Origin: Streptococcus mitis
GTDB lineage: Bacteria > Bacillota > Bacilli > Lactobacillales > Streptococcaceae
Reading direction: 5' to 3'
Length of the DNA: 64,000 nt
NCBI RefSeq assembly: GCF_000722705.1
Contig: NZ_JPFW01000009.1
Span: 1-64,000 of the forward strand
The notes below the pieces were generated by a model. The model was given only the letters and a program-made list of their open reading frames with translations, made no database searches and was not told the DNA's origin. Numbering within the stretch: position 1 is the first letter of the stretch; every line of letters begins with the position of its first letter. Positions 32,025-41,821 of the stretch are shown here, one piece after another. Both the position numbers and the translations under genes were made by a program.

Positions 32025-34127
32025 GGCTTTTTCACGAATAACTAAACCACCATCTTCCATATCTGCTTCCAGATGTTTGGCATCTAGATGATCCAAGTGG
32101 AAATCTGTCACCTTATCACGAATTTCTTGTTCAACCACGCGACGGAGTGGGCGAACACCCATGACTTCATCATAGCCTTCTTCTGTGATATAATCTTTAG
32201 CCGCTTGACTGACTGCCAAGTCAATGTCTTTCTTAGCCAGGGTTTGGTTGACTTCCGCCAACATCAAGTCCACAATCTTAGAAAGGTCTTCCTTGGTCAA
32301 GTGTGAGAACTCGATAACTGCGTTGAAGCGGTTGAGGAATTCTGGACGGAAGAATGGTTTCAAACGATCCATCAATTCTGGTTTGTCCGCATCTTCTGTC
32401 AAGTTGGCTTCATAGCCAAATCCAGCATTTGATGTTGCGATAATGACAGTGTTCTTAAAGTTCACCGTATTTCCTTGACCATCTGTCAAACGACCATCAT
32501 CCAAGACTTGGAGGAGAAGAGTGATCACTTGAGGATCAGCCTTTTCAATCTCATCCAAGAGAATGATAGAGTATGGATTGCGACGAACACGTTCTGTTAA
32601 GGTATTGCTATTGTCATCATAACCCACATATCCTGCTGTTGTACCAATTAGCTTAGAAACGGCTGTGCGGTCACTGTATTCAGACATATCCAAACGAATG
32701 ATTGCGTCCTTGGTTCCAAACATATCTAGCGCCAATTGTTTAGCAAGTTCAGTCTTACCAACCCCAGTTGGACCTACAAAGAGGAAGCTACCAATTGGGC
32801 GATTACCTTCATCGAAACCAGCACGGTTACGACGAATGGCACGAGCTACAGCTTCAACTGCCTTGTCTTGGCCGATTACCTTGTCTTGCAGACGATGAGC
32901 CATATCTTTCAAACGTTCGATATCAGACGCTCCCATTTGCGATACTGGGATACCCGTCATTCGTTCTACAGATTCAGCCACATCGTTGACACTTGCAGTC
33001 ACTTTCATATCTTCTGTGTGGTTTTCGATTTTCTTTTCCAATTCTGCAATGCGTGTTTTATAGTTTAGAGCTGCTTCAAAATCTTCTGCTTCAACTGCTT
33101 TTTCTTGCTTGTCTTTTTCTGCCTCAATTTCACGTTCAACAGCATGCACATCTGTTACTGGATGTTGAGCCGCCAAGTGAGCAGCCGTTACATCGACAAG
33201 GTCAATAGCCTTATCTGGCAAGCTACGTTGAGGAATGTATTGGACAGAATAATCCACTGCTGCTTTTAAGACTTCGTCTGGCAAGATGACATTGTGGTGT
33301 TGTTGATAGAGATCACGGATTCCTTGAAGGATTTTAAAAGTATCTTCTGCTGAAGGAGCGTTGACCTTGACTTCGTTGAAACGACGAGCAAGAGCTGCAT
33401 TTTTCAAGATGGTGTTACGGTATTCGTCTTGAGTTGTTGCCCCAATCACTGTCAATTCACCACGAGAAAGAGCTGGCTTGAGAATATCCGCAAGTCCTTT
33501 AGAACCACTGTCACCTCCAGTAGATCCAGCACCGAGAATTTGGTGAATTTCATCAAAGAAGAGGATAATATTCCCTGCTTCTTTGACCTCATTGACTAAG
33601 TTTTGAACGTTTTCTTCAAAGCTACCACGGTATTGAGTACCAGCTTCAAGACCTGAAATATCAATGGATATAATTTCCTTGTTCTTGATAGCAGCAGGAA
33701 CATCTCCGTTCACAATGGCTTGCGCTAGACCTTCAACGACCGCTGTCTTACCAACACCTGCATCTCCGACTAGAACAGGATTGTTTTTGGTACGGCGTGA
33801 AAGAATTTCAGATGTTTCTTGAATTTCCTTGTTTCGTCCGATAACAGGATCCAGCTTGCCCTCACGCGCTTCTGCTGTCAAGTTTCGACCTAATTTAGCA
33901 AGGACACCGTCTTGTTTCATACCTGACGTATGTTGTAGCATTTGTCCATCAGTTTCTGCATTTCCTGGCAATTGACCAGTTGCACGATAGTGAGCAAATT
34001 CCTCAGGTGTCACTTCACGTCCATTAATCAAGTAGCGACGTTTTTCAGAACTGTATCCTCGCATACCACCCATCAATTGGTTAAATAGATCATCCATGTT
34101 GTTAAAGTTATTAAAGTTGTTGTTCAT
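32022..34127 (-). CDS. clpL: Clp/Hsp100 ATPase ClpL
   Basis: 701 residues. Heat-shock chaperone of the Clp family without a ClpP-binding loop in known members. Short N-terminal region rich in Asn and Met, AAA-1 with Walker [10 protein letters not shown] and Walker B ILFFDEIH, a UVR-like coiled middle (about 330-370), then AAA-2 with GPTGVGKTE and IILLDEIE. Lacks the double Clp-N repeat domain of ClpC. Two CtsR-type operators lie upstream (34169-34185 and 34514-34530). The stop codon is the first three bases of a BOX element. Confidence 0.95.
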   Translation of the reverse strand: MNNNFNNFNNMDDLFNQLMGGMRGYSSEKRRYLINGREVTPEEFAHYRATGQLPGNAETDGQMLQHTSGMKQDGVLAKLGRNLTAEAREGKLDPVIGRNKEIQETSEILSRRTKNNPVLVGDAGVGKTAVVEGLAQAIVNGDVPAAIKNKEIISIDISGLEAGTQYRGSFEENVQNLVNEVKEAGNIILFFDEIHQILGAGSTGGDSGSKGLADILKPALSRGELTVIGATTQDEYRNTILKNAALARRFNEVKVNAPSAEDTFKILQGIRDLYQQHHNVILPDEVLKAAVDYSVQYIPQRSLPDKAIDLVDVTAAHLAAQHPVTDVHAVEREIEAEKDKQEKAVEAEDFEAALNYKTRIAELEKKIENHTEDMKVTASVNDVAESVERMTGIPVSQMGASDIERLKDMAHRLQDKVIGQDKAVEAVARAIRRNRAGFDEGNRPIGSFLFVGPTGVGKTELAKQLALDMFGTKDAIIRLDMSEYSDRTAVSKLIGTTAGYVGYDDNSNTLTERVRRNPYSIILLDEIEKADPQVITLLLQVLDDGRLTDGQGNTVNFKNTVIIATSNAGFGYEANLTEDADKPELMDRLKPFFRPEFLNRFNAVIEFSHLTKEDLSKIVDLMLAEVNQTLAKKDIDLAVSQAAKDYITEEGYDEVMGVRPLRRVVEQEIRDKVTDFHLDHLDAKHLEADMEDGGLVIREKA

Positions 34128-34168
34128 ATTCTTTACCTCTTTTTGTTTACTTAGTTATGATTACTGAT

Positions 34169-34185
34169 ATTGACTATCTTTGACC
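34169..34185 (-). promoter_or_regulatory. CtsR operator, proximal
   Basis: Minus strand GGTCAAAGATAGTCAAT: the CtsR heptad direct repeat (RGTCAAA NAN RGTCAAA) with one mismatch, 41 bases before the clpL start. Confidence 0.75.
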
Positions 34186-34209
34186 TTTGTTTTAAAAAAT
34201 TTAGACTAG

Positions 34210-34299
34210 CTAAATCGCTACTCTAGGGACTATTTCTGGTTTTTCTTTTTCAAGCAGGAGTAGACTATCTTTACTTCTGAAGATTTCTAGATTAAACAT
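34210..34299 (-). CDS. putative 29-residue ORF in the clpL leader
   Basis: ATG at 34297-34299 after AGAGGTGG, encoding MFNLEIFRSKDSLLLLEKEK and nine more residues, ending TAG. It lies between the BOX and the proximal CtsR box inside the likely long clpL leader. It could be a leader peptide or chance. No homologue is recognised. Confidence 0.3.
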   Translation of the reverse strand: MFNLEIFRSKDSLLLLEKEKPEIVPRVAI

Positions 34300-34329
34300 A
34301 GACCCACCTCTTTCTATTTTACTTTAAAT

Positions 34330-34443
34330 AATGCTCTTTGAAAATCTCTTCAAACCACGTCAGTTCTATCTGCAGCCTCAAAATAGTATTTTGAGAACCT
34401 GCGGCTAGCTTTCTAGTTTGCTCGTTGATTTTCATTGAGTATA
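34330..34443. repeat. BOX element (A-C, boxB reduced)
   Basis: 114 bases: boxA-like end CTCTTTGAAAATCTCTTCAA, a short GTCAGTTCTATCTGC remnant, boxC hairpin CTCAAAATAGTATTTTGAG and the end TTTTCATTGAGTATAA. Splits the distal promoter from clpL. Confidence 0.8.
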
Positions 34444-34480
34444 AGTGTTCGAGTAAGGCATTCATTTACCTTACGTTCAT

Positions 34481-34509
34481 AATATACTACATTAGTCAGA
34501 AAAGGTCAA
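34481..34509 (-). promoter_or_regulatory. distal clpL promoter
   Basis: Minus strand TTGACC (34504-34509), 17-base spacer, TATATT (34481-34486). It lies after the mraY terminator and next to a CtsR box. A transcript from here would carry the whole BOX in its leader. Confidence 0.6.
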
Positions 34510-34513
34510 GGTA

Positions 34514-34530
34514 TTTGACTTTAATTGACC
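34514..34530 (-). promoter_or_regulatory. CtsR operator, distal
   Basis: Minus strand GGTCAATTAAAGTCAAA matches RGTCAAA NAN RGTCAAA with one mismatch, directly upstream of the distal -35. Confidence 0.7.
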
Positions 34531-34547
34531 AATATTTTTTAGAATGC

Positions 34548-34577
34548 AAAAACACCCTGAAACATCAGGGTGCCATT
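34548..34577 (-). terminator. mraY terminator
   Basis: Stem CACCCTGA / TCAGGGTG with a T run on the minus strand, just after the mraY stop. Confidence 0.85.
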
Positions 34578-34578
34578 C

Positions 34579-35559
34579 TTACATCAAATACAAAATTGCT
34601 AGGGTCAGGAGACTTGCTAGAAATCCCACTCCCCAAAAGAAGAAGTCAACCTTCCACTCGCTCCAAGGATTTCCTTTACCAGACAATCCTCCAAGCTCAA
34701 AATGGTGATGCACAGGCGTCATACGGAAAATACGTTTACCACCAGTCATTTTGAAATAGCCGACTTGCATCATAACCGAAGTTGTTTCAAAGACATAAAT
34801 AATTCCGATAATCAAGAGAGTCCATTCTTGGTGGAGAGCCATTGAAATAGCTGCCAGCATTCCACCGAGAGCCAAACTTCCCACATCTCCCATAAAGACC
34901 TTAGCAGGCTTATGGTTAAAGACAAAGAAACCGAGCAAACCACCAATCATGGCAAGAATCACTAGAAGGATATCCATCTGACCTTGCACATAGGCAATAA
35001 CTCCATAGGCAGACAAACTAATCACAACGGAAATACTAGCCAGACCATCAATTCCGTCTGTCAAGTTGACTGCGTTTGAAAAACCAACTAGCCAGAAAAG
35101 GGCGAAGACAATATAGAAAATCCCTAGATGTACTTGATAACCAAAGACAGAAAGCATATCGCCACCACGCTCATAGAAAAGGTAGAAAATGACGCCACCT
35201 AGAAGCTGAAGAGCCAATTTCTGTTTGGGATTAAGGCCCTCATTGATTTTACGGAAGACCTTGAGGAAGTCATCTAAAAATCCGATTAAACCATAAAGAA
35301 CCAAGATAAATAAAATCATACCAACATTATTGCTGAGTTGATTACTAAATAGGGCGAAAAAGAAAGCAACTAAAACAGAAGCAATTAAGAAAACCAAACC
35401 TCCCATTGTAGGAGTCCCAGCTTTTGCCTGGTGCTGTTTGACATCCTCATGCATCTGCTGGCCTGTAATTTGCGCCTTTCTATAAAATTGGATAAAGGCT
35501 GGAATTCCTACCAAAGTTAGTAAAAATGTCACAATTCCAGCACTGATAGAAATAAACAT
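34579..35559 (-). CDS. mraY: phospho-MurNAc-pentapeptide transferase MraY
   Basis: 326 residues, about ten membrane segments. Transfers phospho-MurNAc-pentapeptide from UDP to undecaprenyl phosphate, making lipid I. Catalytic Asp cluster [20 protein letters not shown] and the terminal MTPVHHHFE motif are all present. Last gene of rsmH-ftsL-pbp2X-mraY, one base after pbp2X. Confidence 0.96.
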   Translation of the reverse strand: MFISISAGIVTFLLTLVGIPAFIQFYRKAQITGQQMHEDVKQHQAKAGTPTMGGLVFLIASVLVAFFFALFSNQLSNNVGMILFILVLYGLIGFLDDFLKVFRKINEGLNPKQKLALQLLGGVIFYLFYERGGDMLSVFGYQVHLGIFYIVFALFWLVGFSNAVNLTDGIDGLASISVVISLSAYGVIAYVQGQMDILLVILAMIGGLLGFFVFNHKPAKVFMGDVGSLALGGMLAAISMALHQEWTLLIIGIIYVFETTSVMMQVGYFKMTGGKRIFRMTPVHHHFELGGLSGKGNPWSEWKVDFFFWGVGFLASLLTLAILYLM

Positions 35560-35560
35560 A

Positions 35561-37813
35561 TTAGTCTCCTAAAGTTAATTTAATTTTTTTAATGTTTTTG
35601 ATAGCTGTATTGGTCCGAACATCTTGCTTCTGAACGACGGAACCTGAACCTTCAAATTCCAACTCAATATCCAACCATTTAGCAAAGGTTTCAGCAGTCT
35701 CTTTTTTCCAGCCATACATGTCTGGAATTTCTTCTACCTTATCCGATAAAAGGAGAACTTGTTGGTTTGGTGCAAGATTTTTTCCTTCTTCTACAGAAGT
35801 CTCTTTAATCTTTGTTCCAGTACCAACAACGATTGGTTGCACAATATTTCGGCGTAAGGCTTCCGCCAAATCACCAGGTGAAATATCCTTGATGCTAGGC
35901 ATTGCATACGAAGATTCTGTCGTCACTTGATCTAAATTCTTAGCTGGAGATTGAAGATTGAGAGATTCTTTCATAGCTGAAGCCCGCTCCAAGATTGGAT
36001 TGGCAAATTCCCCTAACTGGATACCTGAATAATGTTCAGGTTGTTGAACTGTTACATACAAGATAAAGTCAGGATTTTCAGCAGGGTTCATAGCCACAAC
36101 CGAGAAAATGTTGTTGGTAGAACCAACCAAGTAGCCTCCATTTTTCTCGTCAGCGATTTCGGCTGTACCAGACTTGAGGGCTACATTTTGACCTGGAACA
36201 TTGACAGTTGCTTTTCCTGTACTATGATTATACATAGTTCCATATCTAGGATCCGTTCCTACCAAGACCATGTGAGTACGAGTTTGGCTAGCTGCATCTT
36301 TCGAAACGGGATTTCCTACGATTTCTTTTTGAGATTTACGAACGGTTTGATCATTTGGATCATAAAGGGCACTGATAAATTTTGGTTCCAACATAACCCC
36401 ATCGTTGGCAATGGCTGTAAAGGCACGTAGCATCTGGGTCTGCGTTACAGAAATCCCCTGACCAAATGCACTCATGGCAATATTAACAATATTATCTGCA
36501 GGCAATTGACCTGAATACTCATCAGTCAGACCAAAACGGGTCGGAACACCAAATTTAAAGCGGTTTAGATAGTCCAACCAAGTTGCATCTCCCATTTTTT
36601 GCTCAAGCAGTGTCATCCCAATATTACTCGAGTGAGCAAATCCTTGAGAAAAGGTCATCATACCACCACCAGTCAAACCTTCATTAACGTCCCAATCTCG
36701 GATTGTCGCATCTGCTATTTTTAATTCACTGCTATTGAAGAATTCTCCACCTGGGAAGGTATTGTTATCAATAGAAGCAGCTAGCGTCATAACCTTCATG
36801 GTTGACCCTGGTTCATAGTTACTTTGATAAAGGATATCACGCCAAACAAAGTCCTTAGTAATTCCTTCCTTAGTATCAGCATCAAATGTTGGTCGTTGCG
36901 TTGTTGCGAGAATTTCCCCTGTTTTGGCACTAACCAAGGTCGCCGTCATATACTTACCTTTTACCTTTTCTAGAAAGGCATTCATCTGGGTTTCCATAAA
37001 AGATTGGAGCGGACTAGACAATGTTGTATAGACATCCTTACCATTCACAGTCTTCTGTGATATCTGTTCCGTACCTGGAACGATATTTCCTAAACGATCT
37101 TTTTCATAGGTAATAATCCCATCTGTCCCTGCAAGAATAGTATTCAAGGAACTCTCTAAACCAGAAGTTCCTAACAAACTCTTGCTACCGTCCTCATTTT
37201 CATGAAGTTGGGCTAAACCAATAAAACTAGAAGCAAATTGTCCATTTGGATAGCTTCTGTTAGGGCTAGTTGTAAAGTCAATCCCTTCAACACTAGCCTC
37301 TTTTAATTCTTTTTTAATCGCCATCATATTGGCATAGGTAATCCCATTTCCTTTTGCACCAAAAGAAACTTGGGTCAAATTTGGTTGAGCCAGCTGCTCT
37401 TTTACATAAGCTTCATCCATATCCAAATATTTATGGAAAACTTCTGCTACCTTATTAAACTGCGAATCCTCTACATAAAGAATTTTTCCTGTTGCTGACT
37501 TGTATTTTTTATCAATAACAGCATACACATTATATGAAGTCGCATCTTCAGCGATGGGTACTCCATTACGGTCATAGATGGTCCCACGCTTAGCAGGAAC
37601 TATGCGAGTTATTTGATGAACCTTCTTAGCTTCTTTTACTAGGTCCGCTCCAAATTTACTACCACTCCCGATAATAACAGCAAAATTGACCAAAAAGATA
37701 GCGAAAAGTACGACAGCTAACAAACTGATGTACTTGCCGACTATTCTACGGTTTTCTGCTGGAGATTTACGATTTTTTACCGCAAATCGGGTTATTTTTT
37801 CTGTCCATTTCAT
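35561..37813 (-). CDS. pbp2X: penicillin-binding protein 2X (divergent/mosaic-type allele)
   Basis: 750 residues, the R6 length. Membrane segment about 30-50, dimerisation domain, transpeptidase with EPGSTMK (active Ser337 in R6 numbering), SSN and LKSGTAE motifs, and two PASTA domains from about 635. Septal transpeptidase with FtsW. Relative to my memory of R6, the residue after KSGTA is Glu (Q552E), GGRTMTF reads GGGMMTF (R384G region), and many scattered changes occur. Q552E is associated with lowered cephalosporin affinity. Thr338 and Leu546 are unchanged. Confidence 0.95.
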   Translation of the reverse strand: MKWTEKITRFAVKNRKSPAENRRIVGKYISLLAVVLFAIFLVNFAVIIGSGSKFGADLVKEAKKVHQITRIVPAKRGTIYDRNGVPIAEDATSYNVYAVIDKKYKSATGKILYVEDSQFNKVAEVFHKYLDMDEAYVKEQLAQPNLTQVSFGAKGNGITYANMMAIKKELKEASVEGIDFTTSPNRSYPNGQFASSFIGLAQLHENEDGSKSLLGTSGLESSLNTILAGTDGIITYEKDRLGNIVPGTEQISQKTVNGKDVYTTLSSPLQSFMETQMNAFLEKVKGKYMTATLVSAKTGEILATTQRPTFDADTKEGITKDFVWRDILYQSNYEPGSTMKVMTLAASIDNNTFPGGEFFNSSELKIADATIRDWDVNEGLTGGGMMTFSQGFAHSSNIGMTLLEQKMGDATWLDYLNRFKFGVPTRFGLTDEYSGQLPADNIVNIAMSAFGQGISVTQTQMLRAFTAIANDGVMLEPKFISALYDPNDQTVRKSQKEIVGNPVSKDAASQTRTHMVLVGTDPRYGTMYNHSTGKATVNVPGQNVALKSGTAEIADEKNGGYLVGSTNNIFSVVAMNPAENPDFILYVTVQQPEHYSGIQLGEFANPILERASAMKESLNLQSPAKNLDQVTTESSYAMPSIKDISPGDLAEALRRNIVQPIVVGTGTKIKETSVEEGKNLAPNQQVLLLSDKVEEIPDMYGWKKETAETFAKWLDIELEFEGSGSVVQKQDVRTNTAIKNIKKIKLTLGD

Positions 37814-37816
37814 ATC

Positions 37817-38134
37817 TTACTCCGCTGTTCGGATATTTTCATTATTCAATTTCAAATCTTTTTTATCTGCAATTTCTTTCAAGCGCTCTGAACGAATCAA
37901 TTCATTCACTTCCTGCTTGGCATCGTCCAGCTCTGTCTTCTTCTCCTCTATCTGGGCATTGATTTTTGTCAAATCACTTTGCACTTGCAAGAGTCGTGTC
38001 TGCATAAAGATAATGCTCACTGCTAAAACGAGAGCCGTAAAAGCGATGGAAAGATAAAAAGCCTTCTCCACACGTGAGAATTTTTTTATACGATTTTGCA
38101 AGAATTGGCTGGTTGTCTCTTTCTTATCTACCAT
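37817..38134 (-). CDS. ftsL: cell division protein FtsL
   Basis: 105 residues: short cytoplasmic N-terminus, one membrane helix (about 25-47) and a leucine-rich coiled coil to residue 85. Binds DivIC/FtsB at the septum. Located between rsmH and pbp2X with gaps of 9 and 3 bases. Confidence 0.93.
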   Translation of the reverse strand: MVDKKETTSQFLQNRIKKFSRVEKAFYLSIAFTALVLAVSIIFMQTRLLQVQSDLTKINAQIEEKKTELDDAKQEVNELIRSERLKEIADKKDLKLNNENIRTAE

Positions 38135-38143
38135 TTTTTCCTC

Positions 38144-39094
38144 TTACTTGTGAATTTTTCTAGCCACGCGCAACTTAGCTGAGTGCGAGCGGTTATTAGC
38201 TTCTAACTCTTCCACACTTGGCAAGATTGGCTTACGGGATACCAATTCCATCTTGGGCTTGAGATCATCTGGGATGAAAGGCAAACCTTTGGGAACTTCC
38301 ACCGTTGAAGCCTCCTTGAACAATTGCTTGGTCAAGCGGTCTTCTAGCGAATGGAAGGTAATCACTGAAATTCTACCATCTAGAGCCAACATCTCCATAG
38401 CCTGCTGAATGGATTCATCTGCTGCTCCCAGTTCATCATTGACTTCAATTCGAATGGCCTGGAAAATCTGCTTGGCAGGATGGCCCTTTTTCTTGAGTTC
38501 CTTGGCAGGTTTAGCAGACTTGATAATCTCTGCCAACTCAGTCGTTGTCTCGATTGGCTTGACTTCCCGTGCTTGTTCAATCTTACGCGCAATCTGTTTA
38601 GAGAATTTGTCCTCGCCATACTTGAAGAAAATTCGCACCAAGTCATGATAGTCATAGTGGTTCACCACTTCATAAGCTGTCAGACTAGCATCCTGATTCA
38701 TCCGCATGTCCAGTGGTGCATCCTTTTTATAAGAAAAACCACGCTCACGCTGGTCCAATTGAGGACTAGATACTCCCAAGTCATAACAAATTCCATCAAT
38801 TTCCTGGACACCAGCTTCGCGCAAACGTGCCTGTAAATGACGGAAGTTATCCTTGATAAAAGTCACCATTCCCTTTTCAATGTAAGGTGCCAAACGTTCT
38901 TGCGCATTGTCAATGGCATTCTGGTCCTGGTCAAAGGCATAGAGATGGCCTTTTTCACTTAATTTACTTAATAAATATTCGCTATGGCCTGCTCCACCCA
39001 AAGTCGCATCAACGTAGATACCGTCAGGCTTTACGTCGAGCATATCAATCGTTTCGTGGAGTAAGACCGTTACATGATGAAATTCTTTTGTCAT
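38144..39094 (-). CDS. rsmH: 16S rRNA (cytosine1402-N4)-methyltransferase RsmH (MraW)
   Basis: 316 residues. SAM-dependent methyltransferase: N-terminal [31 protein letters not shown] loop, [10 protein letters not shown] and the C-terminal [14 protein letters not shown]. First gene of the division cluster; divergent from the XRE regulator. Confidence 0.96.
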   Translation of the reverse strand: MTKEFHHVTVLLHETIDMLDVKPDGIYVDATLGGAGHSEYLLSKLSEKGHLYAFDQDQNAIDNAQERLAPYIEKGMVTFIKDNFRHLQARLREAGVQEIDGICYDLGVSSPQLDQRERGFSYKKDAPLDMRMNQDASLTAYEVVNHYDYHDLVRIFFKYGEDKFSKQIARKIEQAREVKPIETTTELAEIIKSAKPAKELKKKGHPAKQIFQAIRIEVNDELGAADESIQQAMEMLALDGRISVITFHSLEDRLTKQLFKEASTVEVPKGLPFIPDDLKPKMELVSRKPILPSVEELEANNRSHSAKLRVARKIHK

Positions 39095-39178
39095 ATCTTA
39101 TCTATTTTACCACAAATCCGACCAGCTTGCACTAGTCAGACAAATAGGCCAAAAACAAGTAAGATTTCTTTAAGAAAT

Positions 39179-39198
39179 ATGTCAAATATGCTTGACAT
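39179..39198. promoter_or_regulatory. palindromic operator at the XRE promoter
   Basis: Perfect inverted repeat ATGTCAA-N6-TTGACAT; the right arm contains the -35 box (39192-39197). Suggests autoregulation by the XRE protein that follows. Confidence 0.6.
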
Positions 39199-39220
39199 TC
39201 GCTCTATAGAAGAATATAAT
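39192..39220 (+). promoter_or_regulatory. consensus promoter of the XRE-DUF3278 operon
   Basis: TTGACA (39192-39197), 17-base spacer, TATAAT (39215-39220): a perfect sigma-A promoter 40 bases before the regulator start. Confidence 0.85.
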
Positions 39221-39260
39221 GTAGTCAAATATATACGACACAAATCAGAAAGGAGAACAG

Positions 39261-39455
39261 ATGAATCGTGTGAAAGAATTTCGCAAGGAACTGGGCATTT
39301 CCCAGCTCGAGCTCGCCAAGGATATCGGTGTCTCGAGACAAACCATCAACATGATTGAGAACGACAAGTACAACCCAACTCTGGAACTCTGTCTCAATCT
39401 CGCCCGCAGCCTCCAAACTGACCTCAACAGTCTCTTTTGGGAGGATAATTTTTAA
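39261..39455 (+). CDS. small XRE-family (Cro/CI) regulator
   Basis: 64 residues, almost only a helix-turn-helix: LGISQLELAKDIGVSRQTIN followed by MIENDKYNPTLELCLNLAR. An AAAGGAG site precedes the ATG. Small regulators of this type often precede DUF3278/DUF3169 or transporter genes in streptococci and probably repress their own operon by the palindrome at 39179-39198. Signal unknown. Confidence 0.85.
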   Translation: MNRVKEFRKELGISQLELAKDIGVSRQTINMIENDKYNPTLELCLNLARSLQTDLNSLFWEDNF

Positions 39456-39470
39456 AAAAGGAGCAAACAT

Positions 39471-40013
39471 ATGAAAAAAGAAACCTTCACTGAAAAACTG
39501 ATCAAGCGCACATACGGTATTTCTGGTCCCCTTGACGAATACAAACGGCATGAGGCCGATCGTATTGGGAACCAAGTCTTTATCATCCTCTTTTATCTGA
39601 TGATTTTCGGAAATCTTATTCCACTCCTTCTGGCCTATAAATACCCTCAAGAAGTGGCTCTAATCTATCCTCCTCTGATTTTAGTGATTGCCCTCATCGC
39701 TGCTGGCTATGTCACCTACCAAATGAAAAAAACAGGGATTACAGCTATTGATCCAGATATGCTGACTGAGAAAGAAAGTAAGCAACTACACTACCCTGGT
39801 CTGAAAGCTGGTTTGTTCTTTGGTCTATGGATGTTTTTTATAACGCCTCTTCTCCATATACTGCTAGGTGAGAGTCAGGACTATCTTCAGTCTCTTCTCG
39901 CTTTTAAAAATATTTTTTCAAGTATCCTCGAGTCTGTCTTCTTCGGAGTGGTTATACAGATTATCATCTCCCATCGCATTGCAAAAGCCAAGAAAGATCA
40001 GGATGAGGATTAG
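39471..40013 (+). CDS. DUF3278-type membrane protein
   Basis: 180 residues with four predicted membrane helices (about 35-52, 58-80, 112-132, 145-165). N-terminal KKETFTEKLIKRTYGISGPLDE is shared with the 40627-41205 protein, marking one family. Follows the XRE gene by 15 bases behind AAAGGAG. Function unknown. Its last 75 residues (from KQLHYPGLKAG) are homologous to the next small ORF. Confidence 0.75.
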   Translation: MKKETFTEKLIKRTYGISGPLDEYKRHEADRIGNQVFIILFYLMIFGNLIPLLLAYKYPQEVALIYPPLILVIALIAAGYVTYQMKKTGITAIDPDMLTEKESKQLHYPGLKAGLFFGLWMFFITPLLHILLGESQDYLQSLLAFKNIFSSILESVFFGVVIQIIISHRIAKAKKDQDED

Positions 40014-40023
40014 GAGGTGCCCT

Positions 40024-40266
40024 ATGAAAAAAGAAAAGAAACAGTTACGTTATCCTGGTCTGAAAGCAGGTTCGATTTATGGAACAGTGATATTTTTTAT
40101 AATTCCACTCATTGATACCCTAACAAGTGAAAATCCAAATTTTATCACTTCTCTTCTAAATACAAAACATATTTTTAAAACTATACTGGGAGCCTTCTTT
40201 TTCGGAGTGATGATACATATTGTCGACTCACTTCGTATTGCAAGAGCTAAAAAAGACCAGGATTAA
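40024..40266 (+). CDS. small membrane protein, partial duplicate of the preceding gene's 3' half
   Basis: 80 residues from the ATG at 40024 with GGAGGTGCCCT upstream. Aligns with the C-terminal part of the 39471-40013 product (KQLRYPGLKAG versus KQLHYPGLKAG; ending RIAxAKKDQD in both). Two membrane helices. It has its own ribosome site and so may be translated. Looks like an internal tandem duplication. Confidence 0.65.
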   Translation: MKKEKKQLRYPGLKAGSIYGTVIFFIIPLIDTLTSENPNFITSLLNTKHIFKTILGAFFFGVMIHIVDSLRIARAKKDQD

Positions 40267-40276
40267 GAGGTGCCCT

Positions 40277-40600
40277 ATGAAATCATTACTAACTTTACTT
40301 ACCTATCATCTTTTGTTCAGTTCTCTGCTCATCTTCATCATCGTTTCAGGGAACTTAATCAGAGAGATATTCCTCGTGCTAGTCTTTGTTCCAGCCCTTA
40401 ACAAAGGACTGACTTATCTAAAGATTGACTCCCAAAAAACACGCATACTCAACTTAGCACTATGCTTTATGATTCTATCTTTACCACAACTGATGCTCGC
40501 CTCAAGCGGTTGGAAATATTATTTACTGCTGACTATCGCTAGCCTTTCTTCTATCACTTACCTTTATTATCTCTATCAATTCGTAAAAGAAAGTCAGTAA
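40277..40600 (+). CDS. small hydrophobic membrane protein
   Basis: 107 residues from the ATG at 40277 (MKSLLTLLTYHLLFSS) with the same AAGAGGTGCCCT leader as the previous gene, hence probably part of the same duplication history. Three or four membrane helices. No family recognised. Confidence 0.6.
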   Translation: MKSLLTLLTYHLLFSSLLIFIIVSGNLIREIFLVLVFVPALNKGLTYLKIDSQKTRILNLALCFMILSLPQLMLASSGWKYYLLLTIASLSSITYLYYLYQFVKESQ

Positions 40601-40626
40601 AACTGCTCATTTAGGAGGTTACTATC

Positions 40627-41205
40627 ATGAAAAAAGAAGACTTAACCACTCGCCTACTTCGAAATCTCTTTCATATCCAAGGCCCTTTTGATGAATGCCG
40701 GCAAGAAATTATCTACAAAGCCTGTGCCCGTTCCATGGTCCAAATCGTTTATTCTTCCTTCTTTCTCTTCTTGTTTTATCTGTTATTTGGACGCTTCATA
40801 GAGGTCGTTCGCTATGCCATGCCCTACGTCTACTCTGGACTCATTTTTTTCATTACCTTAAAAACTCAAAGAGCTGTCAAAGAACTCCATCTGGAAAAAG
40901 ATGACAAGTCAGAAATCATCCTAAAAACCTACAGCAAAGGTCAAATCAAATTTCGAAGCTGGGTTGTGTTTATCGGTCTTCAGATTGGCCTCTTTATCCT
41001 ACTCATCTTTCATAAAGTCTTCGTTCAGCAGCTGTCCCTTTCAGATTTTGTGAAGTTACTCATGCAATTCGATAAAAGTGTTCCTTTACTGATGTATGGC
41101 CTGATTATCGGTAGCATTTTTGGAACTCTGACCTACGGATTTTTATCCCTACAGGAGGAAAAAACTCCTAAAAATACCAAGCAGAAGGAGAAAAGTAATC
41201 AATGA
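40627..41205 (+). CDS. DUF3278-type membrane protein
   Basis: 192 residues, four predicted membrane helices, N-terminal KKEDLTTRLLRNLFHIQGPFDE like the 39471-40013 protein. TTTAGGAGG precedes the ATG. The stop overlaps the next gene as ATGA, so translation with the glutathione peroxidase is probably coupled. Function unknown. Confidence 0.75.
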   Translation: MKKEDLTTRLLRNLFHIQGPFDECRQEIIYKACARSMVQIVYSSFFLFLFYLLFGRFIEVVRYAMPYVYSGLIFFITLKTQRAVKELHLEKDDKSEIILKTYSKGQIKFRSWVVFIGLQIGLFILLIFHKVFVQQLSLSDFVKLLMQFDKSVPLLMYGLIIGSIFGTLTYGFLSLQEEKTPKNTKQKEKSNQ

Positions 41206-41678
41206 CCTCACTATACGATTTTTCAGTCTTAAACCAAGCTAACCAAGAAACCCCACTAGATGCCTATCGTGGCAAGGTTCTCTTGGTTGTCAATACTGCT
41301 ACTGGATGTGGTTTAACGCCCCAGTACCAAGGTCTCCAAGAACTCTATGATCGCTATCAAGAACAAGGTTTTGAGATTTTAGACTTCCCTTGCAATCAGT
41401 TTATGGGACAAGCACCAGGTAGCGCAGAGGAAATCAACAACTTCTGTAACCTAAACTATCAAACCACTTTCCCACGTTTTGCCAAAATCAAGGTCAACGG
41501 CAAAGAAGCAGATCCTCTCTATGTCTGGTTGAAAGAGCAGAAATCTGGCCCCCTAGGAAAACGAATCGAATGGAATTTCGCTAAGTTTCTCATCGGTCGA
41601 GATGGGCAGGTCTTTGAACGCTTCTCTTCCAAAACAGACCCCAAACAAATTGAAGAAGCCATACGAACCCTACTATAA
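41202..41678 (+). CDS. glutathione peroxidase family protein
   Basis: 158 residues, thioredoxin fold. The active site is Cys, not selenocysteine (NTATGCGLTPQYQGL, about 36). The Gln and Trp of the tetrad are in FPCNQFMGQ and EWNFAKFLI. Reduces peroxides, in bacteria mostly with thioredoxin. Overlaps the upstream membrane protein gene, and a terminator follows. In pneumococcus this gene lies next to the hyaluronate lyase region, which is not present here. Confidence 0.92.
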   Translation: MTSLYDFSVLNQANQETPLDAYRGKVLLVVNTATGCGLTPQYQGLQELYDRYQEQGFEILDFPCNQFMGQAPGSAEEINNFCNLNYQTTFPRFAKIKVNGKEADPLYVWLKEQKSGPLGKRIEWNFAKFLIGRDGQVFERFSSKTDPKQIEEAIRTLL

Positions 41679-41683
41679 TTTCA

Positions 41684-41735
41684 CAATCTCACTATTCTTA
41701 GGTTCCCTTTAGCCTAATGAATAGTGAGATTTTTA
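41684..41735 (+). terminator. terminator after glutathione peroxidase
   Basis: Long stem AATCTCACTATTC / GAATAGTGAGATT with T run. Confidence 0.85.
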
Positions 41736-41756
41736 ATTAACTTTGACTTAAATAGA

Positions 41757-41792
41757 AAAACACTCCATGATATGAAACATGAAGTGTTATAA
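41757..41792 (-). terminator. terminator of the hdiR-umuC operon
   Basis: Stem AACACTTCATG / CATGGAGTGTT with T run on the minus strand, 30 bases after the DUF5960-type stop. Confidence 0.8.
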
Positions 41793-41821
41793 AAATGATA
41801 CATTTTACAGCAGACAAGTCA

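Noticed and set aside
32736-33208. Plus-strand open frames opposite clpL
   Set aside because: Shadows of the clpL coding sequence without ribosome sites or recognisable domains.
39868-40023. Longer form of the 80-residue DUF3278-like ORF starting at 39868
   Set aside because: The upstream part overlaps the preceding gene in another frame; the ATG at 40024 has a strong ribosome site and the homology begins there.
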